Shown here one piece after another: positions 9,090 to 17,936 of a stretch of 64,000 nucleotides of DNA (its first letter is position 1; the number at the start of each line of letters is the position of its first letter). This DNA comes from Mesopusillimonas faecipullorum. GTDB lineage: Bacteria; Pseudomonadota; Gammaproteobacteria; Burkholderiales; Burkholderiaceae_B. A program made the translations under genes and the position numbers. The notes under the pieces are model-generated. The model did no database searches. It saw only the letters and a list, made by a program, of their open reading frames with translations, and had not been told where the DNA came from. The DNA lies in assembly GCF_020539505.1 (NCBI RefSeq), contig NZ_JACDXW010000003.1, positions 186,001 to 250,000 on the forward strand, written 5' to 3'.

Positions 9090-10019
9090 CTAGGGCGTCA
9101 ATCGCACGCCTATGTGGCGCTGTTTACGTTGTCGCGCCAACTCCACCTGTTTTTGCCGTTCACGAAAGCGCGCCATCTGCGCCTCGGTATGTTTGCCATG
9201 ACAATGCGGGCAGCTGACACCGTCTTCGTATACCGGCGAGGCCCGATCTTGTTCGCTAAGCGGGTAACGACAGGCGCGGCAGAAAGAAAAATCGCCTTGC
9301 TCCAGGCCATGTCCTACCGACACGCGCTCGTCAAACACAAAGCACTGCCCCTGCCACAAGCTTTGCTCTGCCGGTACGGTTTCCAGATACTTAAGAATGC
9401 CGCCCTGCAAGTGAAACACTTCGTCGAACCCTTGCGAGCGCAGATAGGCCGTTGATTTCTCGCAGCGTATGCCACCGGTGCAAAACATGGCAACTTTACG
9501 TTTGCCATCTAACACGCCCCCTTCCTGCGACTGCTGACGCACCCACTCAGGAAACTCGGTGAAACTGGCCGTTTTGGGGTTGATAGCGTTGGCGAACGTC
9601 CCGATGGCGACTTCGTAATCGTTACGGACGTCGACCACCACGGTATCCGGATCTTCGATCAAGGCATTCCAGTGTTGCGGGTCTACGTAGGTTCCCGCCA
9701 TGGTTGCAGCATGAATATTGGGAACACCCATGGTGACGATCTCGCGCTTAAGCTTGACCTTCATGCGATAAAAAGGCTGTTCAGCAGCCCAGGACTCTTT
9801 ATGCTCGAGCAAGGCCAAACGCTCGTCGCTGCGCAGACGCGCCAGCACTTCGCGTATGGCCTCGGGTTTGCCGGCAATGGTGCCATTAATGCCTTCTTCG
9901 GCCAGCAACAGCGTGCCCGTAATACCGCGCTCCGAGCAAAAATCGTATAAAGGCTGCCGCATGGCGGCATAGTCCTTCAGGTGGACGAAACGATACAGAG
10001 CAGCTACCAGATAGTTCAT
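9090..10019 (-). CDS. trhO: tRNA uridine(34) hydroxylase TrhO (rhodanese family)
   Basis: A 309-residue TrhO/YceA protein. It has an N-terminal UPF0176 acylphosphatase-like domain ([36 protein letters not shown]) and a rhodanese domain with the catalytic loop [14 protein letters not shown]. The C-terminal cysteine-rich tail has four Cys (CRAC and CPHC spacings), probably zinc-binding. TrhO hydroxylates U34 of certain tRNAs, the first step towards 5-methoxyuridine or 5-carboxymethoxyuridine in an oxygen-dependent route. It lies 5 bp downstream of the tyrB-like gene, in the same operon, and ends at a shared terminator. Confidence 0.93.
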   Translation of the reverse strand: MNYLVAALYRFVHLKDYAAMRQPLYDFCSERGITGTLLLAEEGINGTIAGKPEAIREVLARLRSDERLALLEHKESWAAEQPFYRMKVKLKREIVTMGVPNIHAATMAGTYVDPQHWNALIEDPDTVVVDVRNDYEVAIGTFANAINPKTASFTEFPEWVRQQSQEGGVLDGKRKVAMFCTGGIRCEKSTAYLRSQGFDEVFHLQGGILKYLETVPAEQSLWQGQCFVFDERVSVGHGLEQGDFSFCRACRYPLSEQDRASPVYEDGVSCPHCHGKHTEAQMARFRERQKQVELARQRKQRHIGVRLTP

Positions 10020-10024
10020 AGTGA

Positions 10025-11221
10025 TCAGGCTTTCAGCACGGTAGCAAAGGCTTGAGCCGTGCGATCAACGTTTTGCTCGTTAAGGCCGGCAACGCAAATG
10101 CGGCCGGAATCGATGATGTAGACAGCGTGCTCTTTTATGAGGCGGTTCATGTGTGGCCCCAACACCGGCGCATAGCTGAACATGCCGCGCTGCGCCAGCA
10201 GGAAGCTCCAGTCGTAGGCTGGATGATGCTGCACCAAGCCTTCGTACAAACGCGTGCGCATAGTGTGCATGCGCACGCGCATGGTCTCAACCTCGGCTTC
10301 CCATTGCGCACGCAAGGTGGGAGTGTCCAGCACCGTTTGCACCAAACTGCCGCCAAAAGCAGGCGGGCTGGAATAGTTGCGGCGCACGGCCTGCTGCATT
10401 TGGCCTAAAACCCGTTGGGCTTCTTCTGCATTGGCACACACCATGCTAAGCGCGCCGCAGCGTTCGCCGTAGAGCGAAAAAATCTTGGAAAAAGAATTAG
10501 CCAGCAGAAAGGACGCACCCGACGCGGCCAAAGCACGGATGAAATAGGTGTCGGCTTCCAAGCCCTCGGCCAAACCTTGGTAGGCCAGATCCAGGAAAGG
10601 CAGCAGCTCGCGGCGCTTGATAATGTCGACCACAACATCCCATTGAGCCGCAGAAAGGTCAGCCCCGGTAGGGTTGTGGCAGCAAGGATGCATCAAAACG
10701 ACCGTGCGAGCAGGCAGTTGATCCAACTCCTTGGCCATGGCGTCGAAATTCAGCCGCTGAGCTTCGTAATCGAAATAGGCGTAGGTTTGCACGACAAAAC
10801 CTGCGCCCTCAAGAATGGCGCGGTGATTGTCCCATGTCGGGTCGCTGATACGCGCTTGAGAATCGGGAAAGAATCGGCGCAGCAGGTCGGCCCCTACACG
10901 CAAGGCACCCGACCCCCCCACCGTTTGTATCGTAGCCACCCGGCCTTCGCTCAAGGCGGGCGAGTTTTCACCGAACAACAGGCGTTGCACGGCACGGCAG
11001 TAGGCGGGGTTGCCGCTCATGGGCAAATAAACGCTGGGCTCGGTGCTGGCCAACACCGTTTTACGCGCCTGCTGCACAGACTCAAGCTGAGGAATGCGCC
11101 CCTGCTCGTCGTAGTACAAGCCTATGCTCAGGTTGACTTTTTCGGGTCGGGGGTCGTCGCGATAGGCAAGTTGCAACGACAAAATGGGGTCGCCCGCGTA
11201 GGCGGTAAAGTGCTCGAACAT
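10025..11221 (-). CDS. tyrB: Aromatic amino acid aminotransferase (class I)
   Basis: A 398-residue PLP enzyme of the aspartate/aromatic aminotransferase subgroup. Key motifs are [26 protein letters not shown] (substrate-binding Asn), [16 protein letters not shown] (Asp/Tyr pair holding the PLP ring) and [18 protein letters not shown], with the Schiff-base lysine in SFSK. The C-terminal arginine is in [16 protein letters not shown]. It transfers amino groups between aromatic amino acids or aspartate and 2-oxoglutarate. The start [14 protein letters not shown] at 11221 is typical; the in-frame extension to 11275 is probably untranslated. The tyrB versus aspC assignment is by general resemblance. 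Confidence 0.88.
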   Translation of the reverse strand: MFEHFTAYAGDPILSLQLAYRDDPRPEKVNLSIGLYYDEQGRIPQLESVQQARKTVLASTEPSVYLPMSGNPAYCRAVQRLLFGENSPALSEGRVATIQTVGGSGALRVGADLLRRFFPDSQARISDPTWDNHRAILEGAGFVVQTYAYFDYEAQRLNFDAMAKELDQLPARTVVLMHPCCHNPTGADLSAAQWDVVVDIIKRRELLPFLDLAYQGLAEGLEADTYFIRALAASGASFLLANSFSKIFSLYGERCGALSMVCANAEEAQRVLGQMQQAVRRNYSSPPAFGGSLVQTVLDTPTLRAQWEAEVETMRVRMHTMRTRLYEGLVQHHPAYDWSFLLAQRGMFSYAPVLGPHMNRLIKEHAVYIIDSGRICVAGLNEQNVDRTAQAFATVLKA

Positions 11222-11356
11222 GACTTCCGTAGATTGCCGGATGCGCCGGCCTGCTCTGGCAATGGGCCGCCGCAAACGACGAGCGCGGGCCAGACATAAG
11301 GGTAACCATGTATTTTATACTGCCCCATTGTTTCTATAGCCGGACACCCGCTGCCC

Positions 11357-12430
11357 ATGGATTCCATTACTCAAGCCGCTCTCGGGGCGGGCATCACCGG
11401 CGCCCTGCTGGGCAAACACTTTGGCCGTAAAGCCCTGCTTGCAGGCGCTGTGCTGGGCACCCTGCCGGATCTGGATGTCGTCATCAGCCATGCCGACGCC
11501 TTGACAGCCATGATCAGCCATCGGGGCTTCTCGCACTCGGTGTTTGTGCTGACCGCGCTTGCCGTATTACTGACCGCTCTGTGCGCACCTTGGGCCAGAA
11601 AACCAGGCGGGCCGGGGCGATGGCGCATGTTTCTGGCGATCTGGCTCACCCTGATCACCCACCCGCTGCTGGACGCCTTTACCGCTTACGGCACACAACT
11701 GTTTTGGCCCTTCAGGCCCACACCTGCCAGTTGGTCCAGCATCTACATCATCGACCCCTTCTTTACCCTGCCCTTGCTGCTGGCCGTACTCTGGTTCGCC
11801 ATCCGAGGGTATACGCCGGGCCGCAACAAAGCGCTAAGCTGGACACTAGGCTGGTGCGTGCTGTATCTGGCTTTGTCCCTGGGTTTTAAACAATGGGCGG
11901 AAACCCGTGTGCGCACCCAGCTTCAAACCGCCGGCCACAACGTGGTCGAGATGTTTTCTACCCCACAACCTTTCAATATCCTGCTCTGGCGTGTAATCGC
12001 GCGTACCGACGACGACCACTACCACGAGACCATGCACAGCATTCTGGACTCTGGCCCTGGTGAAACACTGAGTCACCCCATAAACGCCGAACTGGCAACG
12101 GTGGAAAGCGCCCCCATGCAGGGCTTGCGCTGGTTTACCGGCGATTGGCTACGCTACGACGAAACCCATGGCCTGTTGGTGGTGTCCGACCTGCGCATGG
12201 GTTTGGCCACCGGCTTTTACACTTTCCGTTTTGCTGTCGCCGAACGCGACCCCGGCACCGGTCTCTGGCGCCCTATCACGCCAGTATTCCTTCGGGGTGA
12301 GCGTGGCACCGAAGAATTAGGGCGCGTTTTGCGCCGCACTTGGCAAGCCTCGCCACCGCTGCCACTGCAAGAATGGAGCCTCAAAGCGATACCTGCCACG
12401 TTGACAGAGTCGCCAGCCGTGGCCGAATAG
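11357..12430 (+). CDS. YdjM/YfhO-like membrane-bound metal-dependent hydrolase
   Basis: A 357-residue membrane protein of the LexA-binding, inner-membrane metal-dependent hydrolase family (DUF457). The N-terminus MDSITQAALGAGITGALLG and the motif ISHRGFSHSVFVL, with histidines that may hold metal, are typical, as is LITHPLLDAFTAYGTQLFWPF. About four to five hydrophobic segments lie in the first 190 residues; the rest is a soluble C-terminal domain. Some relatives are SOS-induced, but no LexA box was recognised here. Its promoter region is shared with the divergent tyrB-trhO operon (135 bp between starts). Confidence 0.83.
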   Translation: MDSITQAALGAGITGALLGKHFGRKALLAGAVLGTLPDLDVVISHADALTAMISHRGFSHSVFVLTALAVLLTALCAPWARKPGGPGRWRMFLAIWLTLITHPLLDAFTAYGTQLFWPFRPTPASWSSIYIIDPFFTLPLLLAVLWFAIRGYTPGRNKALSWTLGWCVLYLALSLGFKQWAETRVRTQLQTAGHNVVEMFSTPQPFNILLWRVIARTDDDHYHETMHSILDSGPGETLSHPINAELATVESAPMQGLRWFTGDWLRYDETHGLLVVSDLRMGLATGFYTFRFAVAERDPGTGLWRPITPVFLRGERGTEELGRVLRRTWQASPPLPLQEWSLKAIPATLTESPAVAE

Positions 12431-12625
12431 TCATGGCTTAATCCACAATGGGACGCCTCGCCAAAACCTGGAACGCGCGGCCCCAACATCCTGCGCCATT
12501 TCTCACGCCGCCATGCAAAAATTTTCTTGAACCCTGGCGCGTTCCTCCTTGGGGGCTGGTCCAACATGGTCAGCCTGCTCAGCAAGCCCGCTCAGGGGCC
12601 TCAGCTTTGCCACAAGGACGACAAC

Positions 12626-14653
12626 ATGAAATCCCTTACTTTGTTACTGGCCGCTTTTACCCTCTTGGTGTCGGGGTGTGGCAGCGACAGCTCCCCTGAC
12701 ACCTCACCTTCCCCAACAAACCCCGACACCACCGACATTTCAAATCGCATATACGTACTGTCTGCCCAAAGCGGTGGGGCAAGCCTTGCCGGGCCCCATT
12801 ACACGATCACGCTGAATCAAGTGCAACCCGAGGTTGACTGGTATACCGACAGGCCAGAACGTGAAACAGGCGACGAAGACACCACCAGCCTGATAGAAAC
12901 CAACTGGCAGCGTGTGTACGCAGACACAGCGCCGAATGCCCTGCTGCAATACACCAACGCCGCTGGCGTACAAGGCATCTTCGGCGCAGTTAGCGAAGTC
13001 AGCTATAACGCGCAGGCGCGCACCCTGAAGTTCAAATTGAGTCTGGACCAGGACCCCGATGAAACCAGCCCCAGCGCAGGTAGCTTCCAAACCCCGGTGC
13101 TGACCCTGCTCAATAATCTGGAACCTTCTAGCGAAGGCTCATCGTTTGCACTTTATGCCGACCGCACCAGCGTCGTGGCGGGCAACCAAGGCGGCTACCA
13201 ACTGGTTCTGGAAAACGTGTACGACGACGTGTTCTGGATGAACCATGCCCCTTCGCGAGCAGGCGACTTCGAAACCTTGGGTAATTTCGTCAATTACTGG
13301 CCCGACCGGTTTGCGGACGCCGCTCCCAACGCTTCAATAGCCGGTGATACAGGCCAGGGCGACTACGACATCATGCCGCTTACGCTGTCCGACCCGGTCT
13401 ATGACAGCGCGGCACGACGCATCAGCTTTACCGCCGTGCCTTTACGCGGCACCGGCACACCGGATATCGGGACGGCCCTTAAAAATGCGGTGTTGTTTGT
13501 GGATGCGGGTGAGCGTGCCACGCCTTCTGGCGTATTTGCCAAGCAATGGCGCGGCGTGGCGTATTCGGCTGTTCCCGCCACATACAACAGCAACCCCACA
13601 GGCGCTTTCTTTGACTCAGATGTGACTGCCAGCGCCTTCCAGGCGGTGTGGGGAGAAAAAGACGGTTGCGGCCGCAACGACCTGCAAGCCATGGCCGACG
13701 TCGGTATCAATCTGGTGCGCCTGTATGACTATAACTACCAACGCGGCTCGACTAAATGGATCACTGCCGGAGACGGCCACATTCCTTTCCTGGACAAAGC
13801 CCAAGCCCTGGGCATCAAGGTCATTATCCCGGTCTCGAACTATAACTTCATGCGTCAGGACGGCCAGAACCGCCCCTGGGACAACATCGAGCATACCGTC
13901 GCCCAGATCGTCAACAGCGTGAAAAAGAACGGCGTCATCCATCCTGCGGTGCATTCTTTCAGCGTAGGCAATGAACTGGATTTGGACAAATACGGCATGA
14001 CCTGGCATACACTGATTCCGGATGCCGTCAGGGTCGTGGGTATTCTGAACAAGCTGGCGCCGGACCACTACATCACCATTCCCATCAGCACGGCAGACCA
14101 AAACAAGTTTTACGCCATGTTCCGCCAGTTATTGCCCAAGCAGCTGTACCAAAAACGCTTCTACAACTCGGTGCAGACCTTCAAGCTTAAAGACGGCAAC
14201 GACCTGCGCGACAGTATTCTGCGAGGCTACGACAACCTTAAGCTGGGTGTGCCGCTGCTGATTACCGAACTGGGTACCTATGGCTATGGCCGAACCCCGG
14301 AGTACAAAATCACCTCTGTTCTGGGTCAAGCCAGCGCCGTGCGGGAATATACCGACTCTACCCCCAAGACACTGGTTAAAGGGTTTGCCATTTTCGAGTG
14401 GCAGGACGCCCACTGGAAACGCAATGGCTCGCCTAACGACAATAGCGAAAGCACCTTCGGCATCCAAACTTACAGCGGCTCGCTGTGTCAATCCAACACC
14501 GGCAGGTTCTATATGGAAGGAACAATAGACGGTAACCATGTTTACAACGAGTTCCATCCCGACGTGAAGTACAGCGTCGACAAACTGGTCCCTCTGACCA
14601 GCTCGGCTCATCCTAAAGGCCTGCTGTCGGAACTCTCGGTGTACTTCAAGTAA
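12626..14653 (+). CDS. Lipoprotein glycoside hydrolase of clan GH-A with two N-terminal repeats
   Basis: A 675-residue protein starting MKSLTLLLAAFTLLVSGCGS, a lipoprotein signal with lipobox LVSGC. The start ATG at 12626 has an AAGGAC ribosome binding site; a longer frame to 12527 lacks one. Residues ~58-150 and ~191-285 are similar to each other (both contain a W..........W..R.AD.APNA pattern), i.e. a duplicated domain I do not recognise. From about residue 305 a TIM-barrel glycosidase domain follows (WRGVAYSA...GINLVRLYDYN). The probable acid/base E450 is in SVGNELD and the probable nucleophile E548 in LLITELGTYG, which places it near GH72-like glucanosyltransferases and other clan GH-A enzymes. 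The polysaccharide substrate is unknown. An AraC regulator follows. Confidence 0.78.
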   Translation: MKSLTLLLAAFTLLVSGCGSDSSPDTSPSPTNPDTTDISNRIYVLSAQSGGASLAGPHYTITLNQVQPEVDWYTDRPERETGDEDTTSLIETNWQRVYADTAPNALLQYTNAAGVQGIFGAVSEVSYNAQARTLKFKLSLDQDPDETSPSAGSFQTPVLTLLNNLEPSSEGSSFALYADRTSVVAGNQGGYQLVLENVYDDVFWMNHAPSRAGDFETLGNFVNYWPDRFADAAPNASIAGDTGQGDYDIMPLTLSDPVYDSAARRISFTAVPLRGTGTPDIGTALKNAVLFVDAGERATPSGVFAKQWRGVAYSAVPATYNSNPTGAFFDSDVTASAFQAVWGEKDGCGRNDLQAMADVGINLVRLYDYNYQRGSTKWITAGDGHIPFLDKAQALGIKVIIPVSNYNFMRQDGQNRPWDNIEHTVAQIVNSVKKNGVIHPAVHSFSVGNELDLDKYGMTWHTLIPDAVRVVGILNKLAPDHYITIPISTADQNKFYAMFRQLLPKQLYQKRFYNSVQTFKLKDGNDLRDSILRGYDNLKLGVPLLITELGTYGYGRTPEYKITSVLGQASAVREYTDSTPKTLVKGFAIFEWQDAHWKRNGSPNDNSESTFGIQTYSGSLCQSNTGRFYMEGTIDGNHVYNEFHPDVKYSVDKLVPLTSSAHPKGLLSELSVYFK

Positions 14654-14749
14654 ACCCCAAGACGCTCCCGGGTGCGCTATCTTTGCAAAATGTAGCGTTT
14701 CAACTCAAGGCGTTTTTCTGCCCCGCCCAGTTGCCTATAAGCTGACACC

Positions 14750-15781
14750 ATGTCTTCGCCCCTAGATTCCGCTTTGCCGCAGCGCCTGTCATCGCTGGAT
14801 GCCGAGCCTGCCCTGCGTTTCGACGCTTGGCGTGAGCGCGCCCATCAGTGGGTGGAGATGCTGCCCTTGCCTCCGGGGGCAGAACTCAACGCAGAACTCA
14901 TCACACTCAAAGGCAGTAACTGCGTGCTAGGGGCCATGCGCTCATCCGCCTACAGCATGCGCGCCGCCTCACGGCGCTTGATACATGCCCCCGAAATGCT
15001 GGTGCTCACCCTGATACAAGCGGGGGAAGTCTTGCGCGACGCCGCCCCTGGCGAGCCAGAACGCATGGGGCAAGGTTCGTTAGGGCTTTACGACCCCTGG
15101 CGCATGGGCGACTACCGCTGGAGCCAAGACTCTCGTGAAGTCTTTCTGGCGCTGCCGCGTACAGAAGTCGCCGCAGCCTTGGGGCGTGAGCCCGGCAACC
15201 TGCTGATTACATCCAGACAATCCGTTCTGGCACCTGTGCTGGCCAGCCATTTAGAGCACGTGGCCCTACTTATGCAACGCCCAGGCGTACTAAACGCCGC
15301 CGAATATGCGGGTTTGCTTGATGCCACCCACGAACTGACACTGCTGATGCTGCGCAACCTGGGCAGGCAACCGCTCGACGCCGACGCCCACCCCGAAAGC
15401 CTGAATGCCGGTCGCTATACGGCTGCTATGCGCCTGATGGAACGCGATGCCCACCTGCATCAGCTAGACGCCGCCACCATCGCTCAAAGTATAGGGTGTT
15501 CACGTACCCGGCTGTATGCCGCATTTGCCGCACAAGGCGAATCCGTCATGGAAACCCTCCGCGAGATCCGCCTGCAACGCGCTCGAACGCTCATAGAACA
15601 AGCCGCCCGCCTGCATATCGGCTCATTATCGTGGCGCTGCGGCTTTACCGATCAATCCAGCTTCAGCAAGCTTTTCAAAGCTAGATTTCACAGCTCCCCA
15701 TCTGAATGGCATCACCGCGTCTGGGGCCGTCAGCCAGACGAATCGCCCGCCCCTAGGGCCTCAAGCCTCAGGCTGCGGTAA
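14750..15781 (+). CDS. AraC family transcriptional regulator
   Basis: A 343-residue regulator with an N-terminal AraC-binding-like domain (of the type with DPWRMGDYRWSQDSREVFLALPRTEV) and a C-terminal double helix-turn-helix (about 235-320; TIAQSIGCSRTRLYAAFAAQ, then SLSWRCGFTDQSSFSKLFKA). The final HTH motif is the conserved AraC signature. It starts 97 bp after the glycoside-hydrolase gene and may regulate it or an unlinked target; no inducer can be deduced. It is followed by a small hairpin and then by a change to clearly GC-richer DNA. Confidence 0.87.
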   Translation: MSSPLDSALPQRLSSLDAEPALRFDAWRERAHQWVEMLPLPPGAELNAELITLKGSNCVLGAMRSSAYSMRAASRRLIHAPEMLVLTLIQAGEVLRDAAPGEPERMGQGSLGLYDPWRMGDYRWSQDSREVFLALPRTEVAAALGREPGNLLITSRQSVLAPVLASHLEHVALLMQRPGVLNAAEYAGLLDATHELTLLMLRNLGRQPLDADAHPESLNAGRYTAAMRLMERDAHLHQLDAATIAQSIGCSRTRLYAAFAAQGESVMETLREIRLQRARTLIEQAARLHIGSLSWRCGFTDQSSFSKLFKARFHSSPSEWHHRVWGRQPDESPAPRASSLRLR

Positions 15782-15800
15782 TTTTCTTCGCGTGGGCTAC

Positions 15801-15819
15801 AGGGGCAAAGAACGCCCCT
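15801..15819. terminator. Hairpin after the araC-type gene
   Basis: AGGGGC / GCCCCT inverted repeat around a 7-nt loop, 20 bp after the stop codon of the AraC regulator. There is no T-tract, so termination is uncertain. Confidence 0.4.
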
Positions 15820-15826
15820 CGCTGCG
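15814..15826. repeat. 13-bp direct repeat, left copy
   Basis: GCCCCTCGCTGCG, identical to 17350-17362. The GC-rich DMT/old-yellow-enzyme segment begins just after it. The motif resembles part of a terminator-like intergenic element complete at 17331-17425. Confidence 0.6.
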
Positions 15827-15855
15827 ATCAAGTGGCGCCAAACCAAGTCGTCGAG

Positions 15856-16323
15856 TCATTCATGAAGGAACACCTTGTCCCCGAACATGAAGCACACCAA
15901 GCCCACGAGCATCACGCCCAGCCCGGCGAGCTTCCACCAGTACACCGGCCGCTGCGCCATCTGCAGCAGGCCGAAGCCATCGATGAACATGCCGGCGGTG
16001 AGCTGCCCGATGATGAACAGGAACATCGCGCTGGTGATGCCGATCTTGGGCGCCAGGTACACCGTGGTAAACACGAAGGCCGCGCCGATTGCGCCGCCCA
16101 GCCAGCGCCACCACGGCTGCTGCCCGATGTTGGCGGCCACGTTGTGCCAGTCGGCTTGTACCAGCGCCACCGCGCCCAGGCACAACGCGCCGATGGCAAA
16201 CGAGAAGAAGGACGCCACCAGCGGCTGCCCGCCGAGGCCGGCACTCAGACGGCTGTTGAGGGCCGCCTGGATCGACAGGCCGGCGCCACCGGCCAGGGCC
16301 ATGAGCAGATAGAGAAGGTTCAC
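15856..16323 (-). CDS. DMT family (DUF606/YdcZ-type) membrane transporter
   Basis: A 155-residue protein made of about five hydrophobic helices (LLYLLMALAGGAGLSIQAAL; ASFFSFAIGALCLGAVALV; WLGGAIGAAFVFTTVYLAP; SAMFLFIIGQLTAGMFID; LAGLGVMLVGLVCFMFGDK). This matches DUF606, half-size members of the drug/metabolite transporter superfamily that work as dimers. The start is a GTG at 16323, preceded by AGAGGC. It lies 33 bp after the broken old-yellow-enzyme gene on the same strand. Base composition is GC-richer than the flanking genes, as in that gene, which suggests the two arrived together by transfer. The substrate is unknown. Confidence 0.8.
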   Translation of the reverse strand: MNLLYLLMALAGGAGLSIQAALNSRLSAGLGGQPLVASFFSFAIGALCLGAVALVQADWHNVAANIGQQPWWRWLGGAIGAAFVFTTVYLAPKIGITSAMFLFIIGQLTAGMFIDGFGLLQMAQRPVYWWKLAGLGVMLVGLVCFMFGDKVFLHE

Positions 16324-16356
16324 GGGGTTGCCTCTTTTTCGTTGTAGGGCGACGCA

Positions 16357-17128
16357 TTACTGCGCCACGCCCTTGCCTGGGCCGCGGTAGCGCGACAGCC
16401 AGTAGCCGTAGGACACCGGCAGCACGCCAGCCGGCTTTTCCTCACCCAGCTCCACCGCGATCTGGTAGGCATAGTGCGGATTAGCCAGGTGCGCGCGGGC
16501 GATCAGCACCAGATCCATCCGGCCTTCGGCCACAGCCTGCTCGGCCATCTTCGGATTGTCGATGCACCAGCTCGCGGCCACCGGCATCTGCGTGTCCTGC
16601 TTGACACGTCCGGCGACCGGCACGAAGAAGCCCGGCCCCCACGGGGTTTTGCCGCTGATGGTGGAAAAGCCGATGCTGGCGTCGATCAAGTCCAGGCCGC
16701 CGTCGCGCATCTTGCGCACCAGCGCGACCGCCTCGGGATAGAAGCTGTCGTCATACCCGTCGTATTCGACCACGCCGAAGCGCGCGGTCAGTGGCAGATG
16801 CTCCGGCCACACCTCGCGCACGGCCTGCATCGTCTCCAGCAGGAAACGACCGCGGTTCTCCGCACTGCCACCGTACTGGTCGGTGCGCTGGTTGGCGATG
16901 GGCGAGAAGAAGCTTTGCGCGAGGTAGCCATGGGCGAAGTGCAGTTCCAGCCACTGGAAACCAGCGGCCAGCGCACGCTTGGCCGCCGCGGGCCATGCCG
17001 GCATAGTGGACATGGTGCCAGTCGTTCACGTAGCCCTCGTGGGCCTGGTACTGACACATCGGCGGGATCGCGATGCGGTTGCGAAGGGTGACGTCCTTCA
17101 GTTTGAACGACGTGAACAGTGCGGACAT
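16357..17128 (-). pseudogene. Old yellow enzyme family NADH:flavin oxidoreductase (XenA/YqjM-like), internal deletion
   Basis: The start MSALFTSFKLKDVTLRNRIA and PPMCQYQAHEGYVNDWHHVH match XenA/YqjM-type ene-reductases up to about residue 49 (MARGG, near 16982). The next bases shift frame and resume, in another frame, at KRALAAGFQWLELHFAHGYL, continuing normally to the C-terminus (YGYWLSRYRGPG). About 49 + 207 residues remain of the usual ~360, so roughly 105-115 residues are missing, including part of the FMN-binding barrel. A GGCGGCC microhomology at the junction fits a simple deletion. Intact relatives reduce activated C=C or nitro compounds with NADPH and FMN. The product must be inactive. 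Confidence 0.88.
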
Positions 17129-17265
17129 GACGTACCTCGATAGTTCTGGATGGATAAAAACAGCTTGGCCCACGAACCGGCGAGCAGTCGTGGACGATGG
17201 CCTCTTAACAGAAAGAATCCCCGCAAGTGTAGGCGTATACGACCGATGTTTGATCTAATGAACCT

Positions 17266-17280
17266 TTATCACTTTGATAA
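17266..17280. promoter_or_regulatory. Operator-like palindrome TTATCA-CTT-TGATAA
   Basis: Perfect 6-bp arms around 3 nt, about 140 bp upstream of the start of the broken old-yellow-enzyme gene on the minus strand. This is a plausible binding site for a dimeric regulator of that gene and the DMT gene; no regulator gene is adjacent. Confidence 0.4.
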
Positions 17281-17330
17281 GATTCAATCAGCGGCGGCGC
17301 GAGACGGCCTGAGCGATCGGTATCGAGAAA

Positions 17331-17425
17331 CGGCCCGGCGACAAAAAAAGCCCCTCGCTGCGCCTTCGGCTTGCTGTCCCCCAAGGGGACGCTTTTTGTC
17401 TTGGGAGCGGCCCGGCGACAAAAAA
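17331..17425. repeat. Intergenic repeat element with two 18-bp direct repeats
   Basis: CGGCCCGGCGACAAAAAA occurs at 17331-17348 and again at 17408-17425. Between the copies, A-rich/CCCCT (from 17342) and AGGGG...CTTTTT (to ~17398) form an imperfect, terminator-like dyad. The segment 17350-17362 (GCCCCTCGCTGCG) recurs at 15814-15826. I recall similar terminator-like intergenic repeats in Bordetella and Achromobacter genomes. Confidence 0.6.
17350..17362. repeat. 13-bp direct repeat, right copy
   Basis: GCCCCTCGCTGCG, identical to 15814-15826. The two copies bracket the GC-rich segment with the DMT transporter and the broken old-yellow-enzyme gene. Confidence 0.6.
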
Positions 17426-17457
17426 GGCCGACGTGTTTGATTGCACGTCGGCCTTTT
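17422..17457. terminator. Rho-independent terminator (bidirectional)
   Basis: AAAAGGCCGACGTG / CACGTCGGCCTTTT: 14-bp perfect arms, 8-nt loop, with A and T runs at the ends. It stands 66 bp beyond the stop codon of the PIN toxin gene (minus strand) and can end that transcript. Confidence 0.85.
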
Positions 17458-17522
17458 CTGTTTAGGCGCTGTGTTTAGGTTGCGATGAGATGGCCAAATA
17501 TGTTTGCCCGCACGCGGCCGTA

Positions 17523-17936
17523 TCAGCCCCCATGCCGCGCCCAAAAATCTGCAGGCGTGACGATAGGATAACGATCAGCCAACGCCAACAAATCCTTGTC
17601 ACCAGTAATCAGATATTGGGCTTTTGCCGCCAACAGTGTCAGCAATACGGGCTGGTCGGCTTGATCTTGCAGGGAGTCGTCCGGCAGCCCCGATGGTTCA
17701 ACAATATCCGCCTGAAACATCAAGCTATCAGCCAAGTCGCGGATTTCTGTGGAAGACATCTGCAATCTTGGCAACCGCGGGAGAACCCGCACTAACTCGT
17801 CCAAAATGTAGTGCGACAGTGACACGTTAAGCCCACCTTGACGCCACGCAGACACAATCCGGCCAGGTACGCTGCCTGGATAAGCAAGCCCTGAAACCAA
17901 CACGTTTGTGTCGAGCACCACGTGCAGCCCAGACAT
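17523..17936 (-). CDS. PIN domain toxin (putative ribonuclease, VapC-like, COG1569)
   Basis: A 137-residue PIN-domain protein. It has D9 in HVVLDTNVLVSGL, a central glutamate in LDELVRVLPRL and the downstream acidic motif YLITGDKDLLAL, the metal-binding pattern of PIN ribonucleases. It belongs to the group annotated as toxin component of putative toxin-antitoxin systems, PIN family. The gene overlaps the antitoxin stop codon by 1 bp (TGATG), the tight coupling typical of such pairs. The target RNA is unknown. Confidence 0.85.
   Translation of the reverse strand: MSGLHVVLDTNVLVSGLAYPGSVPGRIVSAWRQGGLNVSLSHYILDELVRVLPRLPRLQMSSTEIRDLADSLMFQADIVEPSGLPDDSLQDQADQPVLLTLLAAKAQYLITGDKDLLALADRYPIVTPADFWARHGG

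Larger units (their letters stand above)
17129..17522. other. 394-bp intergenic region with repeats, operator-like palindrome and terminator
   Basis: This gap between the old-yellow-enzyme remnant and the toxin gene encodes no convincing protein. It holds a TTATCA-type palindrome at 17266-17280, two copies of an 18-bp repeat around a terminator-like element (17331-17425) and a strong hairpin terminator (17422-17457), each listed separately. Confidence 0.8.

Noticed and set aside
15832-17091. Several plus-strand frames across the GC-rich segment
   Set aside because: High-GC shadows of the DMT transporter and old-yellow-enzyme remnant, whose proteins are clearly recognisable on the minus strand.
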